Of a DNA stretch of 54,878 nt, positions 37,239-45,928 are shown piece after piece. A program made the translations under genes and the position numbers. This stretch comes from an uncultured Desulfobacterales bacterium (GTDB lineage Bacteria > Desulfobacterota > Desulfobulbia > Desulfobulbales > Desulfocapsaceae): contig CALGIJ010000037.1 in NCBI GenBank assembly GCA_937915545.1, forward strand, positions 1-54,878, read 5' to 3'. Positions within the stretch are counted from its first letter, which is position 1; each line of letters starts with the position of its first letter. Under the pieces are notes generated by a model that ran no database searches, was not told the DNA's origin, and saw only the letters and a list, made by a program, of their open reading frames with translations.

Positions 37239-37553
37239 ATGAAAAAGCAATATATTATCAGCTACATAGAATATAGGATGCGAGATGGTGCTGGTAGCAG
37301 ATTCAGACCAAAACTCAAGGAAACGCCTACCAAGTTTGATTTGCTATGGCATTACAGGCGAATCACCCCGATAGGGAAAACACGAGCGATGACTGTCATA
37401 GTTCGCGAGGGAGAATCTGTTGAAGAGGTTTTTCGACAACACAAACCTCGTGGGCTATTTGAATCGAGAATTGTTCGGGTAATCGTAGGAATTGAACCTT
37501 ACGGTTGTCCAGATGGCACAAATCAAATGAAAAATCAGGAGGTTGTAGGATGA
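37239..37553 (+). CDS. small basic hypothetical protein
   Basis: 104 residues. YIISYIEYRMRDGAGSRFRP, then LLWHYRRITPIGKTRAMTVIVREGES, is a basic beta-rich start, similar in style to the preceding small protein. The stop overlaps the next start as ATGA, so the two are translationally coupled. Function unknown. Confidence 0.6.
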   Translation: MKKQYIISYIEYRMRDGAGSRFRPKLKETPTKFDLLWHYRRITPIGKTRAMTVIVREGESVEEVFRQHKPRGLFESRIVRVIVGIEPYGCPDGTNQMKNQEVVG

Positions 37554-38719
37554 AGTACAGGAAGGGCAATGATGGGTCAAAAAATCTTTTCAAAACGAGA
37601 GAAGATCTTGAGTATATCAGGAAAACAATGTGGGGCAGCACCATTTCGCTGGAGCAGTTGCCAGCCTACCTCGAACACCTGATGCATGAGATACGGTTGC
37701 TGGATCAGGATTCCAGTGAAAACATACGAAAAACCGGAGAACTCCTTCAGTCGGCAAAGGACCTACTGAAACACGGGGACTTTACAAGATGGGTGACTGA
37801 CCACCTGCCGTTCTCTCACCGAACAGCAAACAACATGATGGTTTATTACAGAGTTACTTTAGACCATCCTGAATTGATGTCACTTCGAAAGGCTATCATC
37901 TATATTCTAGGAACAAAAACTTTCACCAAGAAGTTTCTGAAACAATTAGCAGAAACTGGCGTTGGCTGTTTTGACATCAAGCTTAAAGACGTCATGGCTC
38001 TGAAAGTCGCTATCGAAAATGGCGAGGTTGCTCCGGACAGCGTAATCCTCGATGACTATTTCAAGAGGATACGAGCTGCGGACATCGTCGATATTCTGAG
38101 GGCTGAGGATGAGCGGATGGTAAAATCGCTTGAGCGAAAACGGAAAGAGTATGAAGATTTTATCGCCAGGCAGGTCGAGATTGCCGGTCCAAAATCGGAA
38201 AACTATTTTACCCGTCACGGGAAATTCATGATAACCGTTCTTAACGATGCCATAAAAAAAGTCAGGAAAGGCTCTGACAAAGCACAGCAATCTGTAAGTT
38301 CTGAAAGCAAAGACTATGCAGTGCCAGCCGCCGGAAAACCTCACCAGGTTAATGAGGCGACTACAGCAGTCGTGGTATCGCCTCGACTACCTCTGAGGAA
38401 TAGCATTAAGGTTATTCGTGATCTTGAGCTTGCACCAGAAGATATACTAGTGGGAGAGGAAAGCGTACCCGACAGTGTCCTGGCAACCATTTATACGGAA
38501 ATAAGTCTTTCAGATATCAAACCGGACTCGTGGATCGAAGATGGGCCTGGAATAGAAGATGCCGAGCAGGTTGAAATTTCAGAATACGTCACCAATGATA
38601 GCCTCCCTTGCCCAAATGGTAAATATTTCTGCCCGGAAGACCACGAAAGATATCTCAGGGATATCCTTTGTCCTGAAGATTTCATCAAGAAACCACAAGT
38701 TGGAGAATTACATGTATAA
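37550..38719 (+). CDS. DUF3102-like protein
   Basis: 389 residues from the ATG overlapping the upstream stop, preceded by CAGGAGGTTG. Residues about 55-105 read SSENIRKTGELLQSAKDLLK and HGDFTRWVTDHLPFSHRTANNMMVYYRV, the pattern of DUF3102-type proteins of plasmids and integrative elements, a DNA-binding-looking helical region. The rest is helical and charged, with a Pro/Cys-containing tail (PCPNGKYFCPEDHERYLRDILCPE). It overlaps the next gene by 8 bp. Likely accessory to replication or partition. Confidence 0.65.
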   Translation: MKYRKGNDGSKNLFKTREDLEYIRKTMWGSTISLEQLPAYLEHLMHEIRLLDQDSSENIRKTGELLQSAKDLLKHGDFTRWVTDHLPFSHRTANNMMVYYRVTLDHPELMSLRKAIIYILGTKTFTKKFLKQLAETGVGCFDIKLKDVMALKVAIENGEVAPDSVILDDYFKRIRAADIVDILRAEDERMVKSLERKRKEYEDFIARQVEIAGPKSENYFTRHGKFMITVLNDAIKKVRKGSDKAQQSVSSESKDYAVPAAGKPHQVNEATTAVVVSPRLPLRNSIKVIRDLELAPEDILVGEESVPDSVLATIYTEISLSDIKPDSWIEDGPGIEDAEQVEISEYVTNDSLPCPNGKYFCPEDHERYLRDILCPEDFIKKPQVGELHV

Positions 38720-39791
38720 ACATATGCTTATTGAAAAGATTGCCCAGGAACTGGCTATGGGAAAAGCGGTCAAGCAATCCGATGGATATTTGACCAGATG
38801 CCCATGTCATAACGACACGAAATTGTCACTACGGCTTAAACTGACAGCGCAAGGGGACTTGCGCGCGACATGTGAGGATGGTTGCAAAAACATCGATATC
38901 CGCAATAAATTGCGTGAATGGGGGGCGCCGTTCAGCGATCTGACTGCAAATGATGCACCGCTCGTACCGATGGTTCGTAATCGTTTTTATGACAGCACTT
39001 TGGTGGGGACTTATGCCATCACCTCTAGCCAGCTAGCAGCGATGGAGTTCGTCTCCTCCAGGTATTTTATTTCTCCATTCCTCTATGCTAAGTCCATTTC
39101 GATGGTCCACGCCCATCCGGGAGTTGGGAAAAGCATGGTGGTGCATGGAATCTGTTCAGCCTTGACTAGGGAGAATCCGGAAGGGCTGATGATAGGGCCA
39201 TGGGAGATTATTAACGGTTGCGGCGTTCTTCTCGTGGACGGAGAACTTCCGATGTCGGACCTGAAAAAGAGGCTGTCCCTGATTTCAAAGGGACTTGGAG
39301 GAGAGCACCGCCGAAACAGGCTGCTAATTTTTGCAAGCGTCGATTTGCAGGCTAAAACGGGCGAACCGATCAATCTGACAATGGTCAGGTACCGGGAAGA
39401 GATAACCAACCATTTTCGCCGGCATCCTGAGTATCGAGTGCTTGTTCTGGATAACCTTACCAGTTTGACTGACGGGATGAATGAGAACACCAAGACAGCA
39501 TGGGCTCCAATAAACAGATGGTTGTTGCAGTTGCGCAATATGGGCGTGGCAACCATCCTGGTGCATCACTCCAACAAAAGCGGCACAGACCGAGGCCACT
39601 CAAGCATAAGGGACAACTTAGATAATATCATTTCGCTGAAACGTGTTAAGGGCGCATCCGTAGACGACGTTCATATAACTGCTATTTTTGAGAAAGGCAG
39701 GAACCTTTTACCTGGTGAAGGGAAGGATGTCGAACTAAAGCTGATAAAGGACGAGCAAGGCGGGCTGAGATTGGTCTGTCCTCAAGCGTAA
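38712..39791 (+). CDS. RepA-like AAA ATPase with CHC2-type zinc finger (putative replicative helicase/primase)
   Basis: 359 residues. The N-terminus has CPCHNDTKLSLRLK, RATCEDGC: a C-x-C-H ... C-x3-C zinc finger like those of primases. Next, around residue 140, HPGVGKSMVVHGI is a Walker A, GVLLVDGELPMSDLKKRLS a Walker B-like strand, and RVLVLDNLTSLTDGMNENT with LVHHSNKSG complete a RecA/RepA (AAA_25) ATPase. Plasmid RepA proteins of this type are hexameric helicases. Fusion with a primase-type finger suggests loading or priming at the element origin. A later ATG at 38724 is possible. Confidence 0.8.
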   Translation: MYKHMLIEKIAQELAMGKAVKQSDGYLTRCPCHNDTKLSLRLKLTAQGDLRATCEDGCKNIDIRNKLREWGAPFSDLTANDAPLVPMVRNRFYDSTLVGTYAITSSQLAAMEFVSSRYFISPFLYAKSISMVHAHPGVGKSMVVHGICSALTRENPEGLMIGPWEIINGCGVLLVDGELPMSDLKKRLSLISKGLGGEHRRNRLLIFASVDLQAKTGEPINLTMVRYREEITNHFRRHPEYRVLVLDNLTSLTDGMNENTKTAWAPINRWLLQLRNMGVATILVHHSNKSGTDRGHSSIRDNLDNIISLKRVKGASVDDVHITAIFEKGRNLLPGEGKDVELKLIKDEQGGLRLVCPQA

Positions 39792-39870
39792 TTTATACTT
39801 AAACCCCTGCCATGGCAGCTGGGTGTCATCATCTGGCGGCCATGGCTTTCCCTTTTGTTTACGAGCAGCA

Positions 39871-41214
39871 ATGAAACCTGAAAAGAGAAAAGAATTTTTA
39901 CAGCGGGTGCTGAGCAACGCTGCAAAACGCTACACCAAAATATCCGTCTACAACTGTCGGCACAGCAGCATCATGCTCAAAGAGCATATTCGGCCATCGA
40001 AGGAAACAGCGCTCATTATAGACGACTTTTTTGAGCGATATATCCTTCCAGCATATAGTCTCGATAAAAAACCATCAAAGATAAGCAACAAAAAGCAGCA
40101 GTTTCAAATCCTGGTTGCGCACCTTGCCCTTGCATCGACAAATCGTCCCCTAAAATTGTCGCTTAACAAGGAATCTTTCACTGGTTACAAAATATTGTCG
40201 TATTTCGTTGCCTTTGTTATCAGCTGGTTGCAAGAAACCGGAAGGATTGAGCTACTTCCTGGCAGAAACTTCAGCACCAAAGGTAGTGGATGGCTTACCT
40301 GCACATGCCCAACAGAAATATTTAAGGCAGAATTGTTGTCAAAAGTCATCGTCAGGGCTGATCCTGAAATAGACCCAGAGAGTAACCTGATAGTGCTGAA
40401 AGGCAAGCGGTTGATACCAGGCACAAAAAAAAAGAAACCTATAAAGTATTACGATGATAAGCACATTAAGTCTCTGAAAGAAACTCTTCGCAAATTCAAC
40501 AGAGTAAATAGCCAATATAGGGTTGTCATAAACGACAATGGTAAAGAAGCACCTGTCGTAACGGATTTGCACGTCGTCTTCAACGAGCAATTGTTTAAAT
40601 ATAACGGAAGGATGTATACCGGCGTGTTCGGGTACCTGAGTATACCGAGAGAAGATAGACTGTGCCTGACAATCGATGGGGAAAAGACAGTAGAACTGGA
40701 TTACTCAGCTTTGCACCCAAGGTTGCTCTATAGCCTTATAGGAATTCAGTACAATGACGACCCGTATAAAGCAGTTGTTCCGGGAAACGCAACCCGCGAA
40801 GTAATGAAAAAGTTACTCCTTGCTTTATTCAACGCTGATGAGATGACGGATGTCGTGGGGGTCGGAAACGAGTATTTGATGAAAAATTCTTCATTGAAGA
40901 AGGAGTTCGACGCCACAGGCTTTAGCGTTGCACAATTGGTTGACAGATTCATAAAAGTGCATGCCCCAATTGCCAAGTATTTTCTTTCAAATCAGGGGTT
41001 ACAGCTTATGCGGTTGGATAGCCAAATTGCTTATGGAGTGGTTGAACATTTTGCGGACCAAGGAAAGCCATGCCTCCCAGTTCACGATAGTTTTATTGTT
41101 CGCGAATCGGATGAGAATGAGTTGAGGGAAGTAATGCTACTCCAATATGGTTGTATTACAGAAAAGTATTCACCAGATAACCGGAGATACACATGTATAA
41201 TCGATAAAAAGTAA
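39871..41214 (+). CDS. family A polymerase-like protein, minimal
   Basis: 447 residues. The N-terminal 270 residues are unfamiliar. The C-terminal part has VELDYSALHPRLLYSL (motif A, Asp then Y-S), REVMKKLLLALFNA (possible O-helix), SQIAYGVVEHF and PCLPVHDSFIV (motif C). This order matches the palm of the DNA polymerase I/single-subunit RNA polymerase superfamily. Motif C is HDS, as in phage-type RNA polymerases, rather than HDE of PolA. There is no 3'-5' exonuclease domain. It probably copies element DNA after the preceding helicase. The start codon has a weak ribosome site. Confidence 0.6.
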   Translation: MKPEKRKEFLQRVLSNAAKRYTKISVYNCRHSSIMLKEHIRPSKETALIIDDFFERYILPAYSLDKKPSKISNKKQQFQILVAHLALASTNRPLKLSLNKESFTGYKILSYFVAFVISWLQETGRIELLPGRNFSTKGSGWLTCTCPTEIFKAELLSKVIVRADPEIDPESNLIVLKGKRLIPGTKKKKPIKYYDDKHIKSLKETLRKFNRVNSQYRVVINDNGKEAPVVTDLHVVFNEQLFKYNGRMYTGVFGYLSIPREDRLCLTIDGEKTVELDYSALHPRLLYSLIGIQYNDDPYKAVVPGNATREVMKKLLLALFNADEMTDVVGVGNEYLMKNSSLKKEFDATGFSVAQLVDRFIKVHAPIAKYFLSNQGLQLMRLDSQIAYGVVEHFADQGKPCLPVHDSFIVRESDENELREVMLLQYGCITEKYSPDNRRYTCIIDKK

Positions 41215-42029
41215 AAAACCAATTCTCCAAAAAAACTTTACTTTACCTGTAGAGTATAGAGGAAAAAGTTTGGGTAATAATGGAGGAAGGAAAGTTTTTT
41301 TTTATATATTAGTTATAGAATAATATTACAGTATATATACATTATTTAAATATTTATTTAAGATATACAGTACTGAAGTGTTGGGGATTTTTTTTCGGTC
41401 TTTTTTTCTGGTATAAAAAAGTAGTACTATTCCGTATCGCTTGTCATCGCCGCTTATCTTGTATAAAAGAAAATCATGCAATTTTGCAAATTTTTGCTAG
41501 TTTCTATAAAGAAAAACCAATCGCATGGAACATGTTGAATTCTATACTAAGAAAATATGCCGGAGAAGAGCGTAGATTAAACGAGACCGCTTGATTATCA
41601 TTTTAAGAATATATTCCAGTGTCACATTATCTTCGTGCAGGAATAACGCTTCTATATAGTTTTGCTACTTACAGTGATCGCCGCAAATCATTTGAATGAT
41701 TTTTGGATGATATCCCTTTTTGTCGAATATGCTGAGTTGCCATCACCATGCATTCTAATTAAACGCTTGAAGGATAATGCGCAAATGTTGTGTTTTTGAA
41801 AATATTTTCGAGTTTCGGGATACCTGTATCATTCTTCATTTAAAATGAATGAACTGCAACCAGCCTGAGAACACGGCAGAACAAGCGAGACCGCTTTCTG
41901 CCGTTTGGGTGTATACCTTCCATCGTTATCAGTAGTTCACATGGCAGACGTTAAAATGCCGCCGAAATTGCGGGAACAGTGACACCTTTATATACACTGC
42001 AGATATTTATCAGGTAGAAGAAAACACAT
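41215..42029. other. AT-rich non-coding region, candidate replication origin
   Basis: 815 bp, very AT-rich at 41,215-41,480, then two copies of CGAGACCGCTT (41582-41592 and 41886-41896). The second sits in the loop of an inverted repeat ACGGCAGAA (41873-41881) / TTCTGCCGT (41896-41904). It lies directly after the polymerase gene. No gene is supported. Origin function is a guess from position and composition. Confidence 0.4.
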
Positions 42030-42644
42030 ATGATACGCCAACTATTGTTGTTCCTCGTTATTCTACTGGTGTTTTCACCTACAGCCCACTCAGAAGTACA
42101 TGCCGTAATTACCGGAAAAGTCGTAAACGTTGCCGATGGCGACACTATCACCATCGTTGATAGAAACAAGTCTCAGCATATAATACGTCTTTACGGCATC
42201 GACACGCCTGAAAAAGGGCAGGCATTTGGTAATGCTGCGAAGAAATTCACATCAACTCTTGCATACAACAAGACAGCCGAAGTCACCGCCTATGATATAG
42301 ACAAGTATGGCAGGACTGTTGGTGTTGTCATGGTAAATGGTATAAATATCAACCAAAGTATAATTGAATCTGGTTTTGCGTGGCAGTACCGGAAGTATTG
42401 CAAAGAATCGTTTTGTGATAATTGGCTGGGATTGGAGGAAAAGGCAAAGCGTGCCAGGATTGGACTATGGGGTGACAAATCGCCCATTCCGCCTTGGGAT
42501 TGGCGGAATGGTAATCAAGGCAGTGCTGGCTCAAGCAATCTCAGCACTGCCGCAAAATCTGTCTCTGTTGGCAGCTACCATGGTAACGTCAAAAGTCATG
42601 TATTTCACAGAGCAGACTGTAAAGATTACGATTGCAAAAACTGA
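42030..42644 (+). CDS. secreted thermonuclease-like (SNase) protein, ends at a TGA in a conserved CxxC
   Basis: 204 residues to the first stop. Signal peptide IRQLLLFLVILLVFSPTAHSE. SNase core: GKVVNVADGDTITIV, IRLYGIDTPEKGQAFG (catalytic Arg/Asp/Glu type residues), YGRTVGVVMVNGININ and GLWG. The tail has GSYHGNVKSHVFHRADCKDY then DCKN, followed by TGA (42642-42644). In frame after it is IQKFDSKQYAVDAGYRPCGR then CQP and stop at 42716, which completes the usual four-cysteine zinc motif of such nucleases with TGA where the second CxxC cysteine belongs. Either a nonsense mutation or recoding. Confidence 0.88.
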   Translation: MIRQLLLFLVILLVFSPTAHSEVHAVITGKVVNVADGDTITIVDRNKSQHIIRLYGIDTPEKGQAFGNAAKKFTSTLAYNKTAEVTAYDIDKYGRTVGVVMVNGININQSIIESGFAWQYRKYCKESFCDNWLGLEEKAKRARIGLWGDKSPIPPWDWRNGNQGSAGSSNLSTAAKSVSVGSYHGNVKSHVFHRADCKDYDCKN

Positions 42645-42814
42645 ATCCAAAAGTTTGACAGCAAACAGTATGCGGTAGACGCAGGGTACCGACCTTGTGG
42701 GCGGTGTCAGCCGTGATATTATTTTGTCGCAGCTTGATTTCAGAAAACTTTGCTTTTTAGAAAATTTGTCATTTTTCAAAAATAGAGAAGAGATATCTTG
42801 ACTTTGATACCTTT

Positions 42815-42842
42815 CAAATCACCAGTTCATCTGGTGCATTTG
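42815..42842. repeat. hairpin with single bulged base after the 43,366 gene
   Basis: CAAAT-CACCAG pairs with CTGGTG-c-ATTTG, 5-nt loop and one extrahelical base. It is similar in style to attC stems, and CCAAC lies next to it on the minus strand, but a terminal GTT is lacking. It may serve simply as terminator for the minus-strand gene. Confidence 0.4.
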
Positions 42843-42892
42843 GTTGGCATTTTTTTGTCATAAATGAATACATAGTCCCTCTAATTACTTTT

Positions 42893-43366
42893 TTAAGTAT
42901 TAATTAAATCAACAAGGTTTGGTATTTCATCAACCTTGATAAATTTTCTTTCTATTCTTCGTCTTATGGGAGTCTTTTTATCAGCATTTTTAATATTATA
43001 TTTAAATATATCTAATGTCAATTCAACCATATAGTCATATATTGCCTTTTCCTGATTACTAGCGGTACGAACACCTCTAATATCACTAATAATTTTTGGC
43101 AAAATTTCCATGTAGGACATATCATTTGATTGATTCTCAACATACTTTATATAGCCCTCCAAAAAGTCTTTTGAATTAATGACATCAGTAGGAATCCAAG
43201 CTCCATTTTTGTTTTCAGATTCTTTCATCCTAACAATAGACCTGTAATATATATTTAAAATCGTGTTTGATAAATCCCTTGGAAGATCCGACAATGTTCC
43301 AAATTGATTTTTAATAATTATCTTTAATTTGTTCTCCATATCTTGATTTAAAACTGTATGACTCAT
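42893..43366 (-). CDS. hypothetical protein (cassette-like)
   Basis: 157 residues, with AGGGAGCGATT before the ATG. Helical and charged, for example NQFGTLSDLPRDLSNTILNIYYRSIV and SNQEKAIYDYMVELTLDIFKYNIKN. No membrane segment or known motif. It begins 60 bp after an attC-like site and reads the same way as two upstream cassette-like genes. Function unknown. Confidence 0.65.
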   Translation of the reverse strand: MSHTVLNQDMENKLKIIIKNQFGTLSDLPRDLSNTILNIYYRSIVRMKESENKNGAWIPTDVINSKDFLEGYIKYVENQSNDMSYMEILPKIISDIRGVRTASNQEKAIYDYMVELTLDIFKYNIKNADKKTPIRRRIERKFIKVDEIPNLVDLINT

Positions 43367-43425
43367 AATCGCTCCCTTGTGGATAGTTGACTATAATCAC
43401 ATATTAAAACACAATTTCATTTCTT

Positions 43426-43469
43426 ACATAACGTGCTGTGTTCACATTCGTGCAAATAACTAGTTAGAT
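43426..43469 (-). repeat. short attC-like site
   Basis: On the minus strand ATCTAAC (perfect RYYYAAC) begins at the stop codon of the upstream gene. GTGAACACAGCACGTTATGT forms a right half like the attC consensus (GCTTAACTC..GCGTTAGAT). Inner CAC-GAAT-GTG can pair. At 44 bp it is shorter than the usual 57-bp minimum. Confidence 0.45.
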
Positions 43470-44254
43470 TATCCTTTATAAGGATCAAGAATTTTTCTTG
43501 TTTTTGCATACGAATCACTTTGGCAGAAAATCGCTAAAAGTTCACCTAATTGGAAATGGTCTATCTGGCGAAAAACACGTGAAACAAAACGTACCAGTCT
43601 GTAGGAGTAAAGAAAAGAATATGTCTGTTTGCATTCTATTCTGACAATGTTGTCAGCATAGTCAATCAAATTGGTAATTTCACCGCCATTTTCTCTTACG
43701 AAATTAACATTAGTTGGTTGCATTGCCAAGATACTATCGTGTAACTTGTGCAATTTGGCAGTCATGTGAAAGTGCCTTGACAGAATTTCTTTATTTACCT
43801 CATTTTCCCATCGGGCTAATGGTTCATTCTTTTGATATGATCCTCCTTGTAATATATCCAAATTGTAGTAACGATGAAATCTGGCAAAGTCGGAGAGGAT
43901 ATTTATAATATTTATCGTGAGTTGATCTTTGAATAATTCTTCATTTACAGGATTATCTAAAGTTGAATTTACTTTCCGAACTTCATCTAACAATTTACAG
44001 TGATTATGGCTTAACTTTCTCAGGTACTTATTGTTAGCGGGAAAGTTATTGTCGTTTGATCTATAGTAATCAAACAGCAGTATTAACTTTGCGATTCGTT
44101 CTAATCCAATAGTAAGTGAAAAGAGCCCTGAATAGAAATATCCAAATCCACCGAAGCTGTATTTTCTCAAAAAGGTCAGACCATCACCCACAATTTTGCT
44201 CGCGAGTTCAGTTTCCCTTCCGACTAATTCAATCTGATATGAAATATTAGTCAT
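43469..44254 (-). CDS. hypothetical protein (cassette-like)
   Basis: 261 residues from ATG ACT AAT; a longer frame to 44320 would translate the attC-like DNA and is rejected. Mostly helical. FGGFGYFYSGLFSLTIGLERIAKLILLFDYY near 34-64 is hydrophobic and may associate with a membrane. No family recognised. The start is 12 bp after one attC-like site and its stop touches another, the exact layout of an integron gene cassette. Confidence 0.65.
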   Translation of the reverse strand: MTNISYQIELVGRETELASKIVGDGLTFLRKYSFGGFGYFYSGLFSLTIGLERIAKLILLFDYYRSNDNNFPANNKYLRKLSHNHCKLLDEVRKVNSTLDNPVNEELFKDQLTINIINILSDFARFHRYYNLDILQGGSYQKNEPLARWENEVNKEILSRHFHMTAKLHKLHDSILAMQPTNVNFVRENGGEITNLIDYADNIVRIECKQTYSFLYSYRLVRFVSRVFRQIDHFQLGELLAIFCQSDSYAKTRKILDPYKG

Positions 44255-44262
44255 ATTACAAA

Positions 44263-44303
44263 GAACGTGGAGTTCAGCGGGTCCGGCAAAACAACAAGTT
44301 GGG
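44263..44303 (-). repeat. attC-like site between cassette genes
   Basis: The minus strand reads CCCAACTTGTTG, a short linker, then GCCGGACCCGCTGAACTCCA then CGTT. The right half CCGCTGAACTCCACGTT fits the attC right simple site well, and CCCAAC fits the left. The final RRRY is not conserved (CTTT). It lies 10 bp after the stop of the upstream gene. Confidence 0.5.
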
Positions 44304-44312
44304 AAAATATAT

Positions 44313-44915
44313 TTATTCAACGCCTAATATGGAACGAAAGCTTTCTTCTAATTTCTCTTTTAACTCTGTTATATCTGTTCTAAATTTTTCTCTTACATTC
44401 TCCCAGGTTTGTGTTCTTTCCCAATATAAACCTGGAACCGAATGTAACTCAGGGTCTCTTGGATCAACTGGGAGCGTTGTTAAATCTGTATACGCATCTC
44501 TCGATTCGAAACAAAGACGCTCCATTATTTCACACATTTCTTTGCTAAAAAATATTTTGTTTTTATAAACTGTAGAGATAAAGGCTTGATGAGCCTGTTT
44601 CATAGTTTTAGCTTTTTCTTCCATTTTAGGTTCTTCATTTCCCTGGAAATATTTCAATAATGAGATCATAGATTGATATAAGTCATCTAGCTCTACATAG
44701 AGTTGTTTTATTGTTTGTGCTCGCTCAAGATGTAATTATGAAAAGCGAATTTCATGCTCTTTTGTAATTCTTGCCAATTCTGCTTTTTCGTTTTCAAGAA
44801 TTCTGTTTGCCCAGACTTTTCCAAGCCATGATGAAAGGCAAAATATTATTATTCCTGCTCCGCCTACAGAAGTAAGCATAGCTGTCACAATTTTGTATGT
44901 ATCTTCCCAAGTCAT
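44313..44915 (-). pseudogene. membrane-anchored coiled-coil protein gene with in-frame TAA
   Basis: A 200-codon frame starts MTWEDTYKIVTAMLTSVGGA with one membrane helix (GAGIIIFCLSSWLG). It continues ARITKEHEIRFS, then TAA at 44736-44738, then LHLERAQTIKQLYVELDDLY and on to FRSILGVE. The segment around the stop resembles a known type of N-anchored helical protein that reads 'RFSKLHxxRA', so a Lys codon (AAA or AAG) probably mutated to TAA. The 3' part, 44313-44669, is still open and could be translated from an internal ATG. Function unknown. Confidence 0.75.
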
Positions 44916-44939
44916 TGTTATCTATTTCCAACAAGTTGT

Positions 44940-45209
44940 TCAACTGATCTGCATATCTATTCGTATTGGGATTTTATACAGAAAGATGATATCATTTTTG
45001 GTTCTATGGCGAGGTCCTTCTACGGTCAAGATATATCCAAAATCTCTGTACTCATCTTCACCCAAATTCCGTTTTTTGATGACGTAATAGCCCAACGATT
45101 GAAATCGTAATCGATCATGACAATCCATAACCTTTCCCCACCCATTTTCAGTTTCCAACCTTCCAGGCAAGTTCAGCAGTAACCGTACAAAAAATAGCTC
45201 ATTGGTCAC
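44940..45209 (-). CDS. hypothetical protein (cassette-like)
   Basis: 89 residues from a GTG with GAGG 13 bp upstream. LFFVRLLLNLPGRLETENGW then DCHDRLRFQSLGYYVIKKRN; a soluble-looking alpha/beta protein, ending TKNDIIFLYKIPIRIDMQIS. No family recognised. It is the first of four consecutive minus-strand genes separated by attC-like motifs. Confidence 0.5.
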   Translation of the reverse strand: MTNELFFVRLLLNLPGRLETENGWGKVMDCHDRLRFQSLGYYVIKKRNLGEDEYRDFGYILTVEGPRHRTKNDIIFLYKIPIRIDMQIS

Positions 45210-45256
45210 GAATGCTTACCTCAGAAAATGACACTTGTCAAGATGTGTGTTTTTAT

Positions 45257-45278
45257 ACTTAACGCTTTGGTTAGAATC
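45257..45278 (-). repeat. attC right-half-like motif
   Basis: The minus strand reads GATTCTAACCAAAGCGTTAA then GT; GCGTTAAGT matches GTTRRRY with the usual preceding GC. TCTAACCAAAG resembles the right simple site. No clear left half. It could be the entry point of the minus-strand cassette series. Confidence 0.4.
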
Positions 45279-45607
45279 GTAAGGGGGCAGTAAGACGCGT
45301 TCAACTACGAAAAAACGTTGTGTTTTTGCTGCTTTCAGCCGGATTTGGTTTCGTTCTCATGCCGAAATCTGCAAAATTTGCCAACCATATGACAGGGGAA
45401 AGAACAGCACCATTCTTGGCAGAAACAATGACCTTCAAATTTTCACTATTTCCATCAACGGACGACCAAACACCTTCAACACCTCCTAAACAAACAGCAG
45501 CGCCTAATCTCGCTTGTTCTCACCGCAATCCCTTGTTCCTGGTTTAACCCATCTCAACAGAATGTTATCATAGTAAACCTCATAAATTCAGACACATGAG
45601 GTGAACT
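45279..45607. other. intergenic, nothing firm
   Basis: A 75-codon plus-strand frame at 45320-45547 starts hydrophobic (MFLLLSAGFGFVLM) but has no ribosome site and no family; I do not call it. The rest is unremarkable. Confidence 0.3.
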
Positions 45608-45928
45608 ATGTGGAACGAACCAAGCAAGGAACGTCTGTCCCGCATGCCAAGACTGTACGAGACAGAGCACATCCCAGCCCAGAACAAAATCATCCATCTA
45701 CACTTCTTCATCGGTGGGTGCGATTGGTACGTAGCCGAGTATGATGGCGACGACCTGTTCTTCGGCTACGCCATCTTGAACGGTGACATGCAGAACGCCG
45801 AGTGGGGCTACATCTCCTACAGCGAACTGAAGTCCACAAGCATCACCAGCGTTGAGGTTGATTGCGAATTGGAAGAGTATTGGACACCGAAACCATTTTC
45901 AGAAGTCTCAAAACGTTGGGCATGGTGA
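45608..45928 (+). CDS. DUF2958-like protein
   Basis: 106 residues with GAGGTGAACT before the ATG. IPAQNKIIHLHFFIGGCDWY then VAEYDGDDLFFGYAILNGDM and AEWGYISYSELKS match the short DUF2958-type proteins often found on conjugative and integrative elements. Biochemical role unknown. Its codon use is more GC-rich than most of element B. It overlaps the next gene by 7 bp. Confidence 0.75.
   Translation: MWNEPSKERLSRMPRLYETEHIPAQNKIIHLHFFIGGCDWYVAEYDGDDLFFGYAILNGDMQNAEWGYISYSELKSTSITSVEVDCELEEYWTPKPFSEVSKRWAW

Noticed and set aside
43469..44320. Longer start for the cassette gene (MNKYIFPTCC...)
   Set aside because: The extra N-terminal residues translate the attC-like site; the ATG at 44254 right after it is the natural cassette start.
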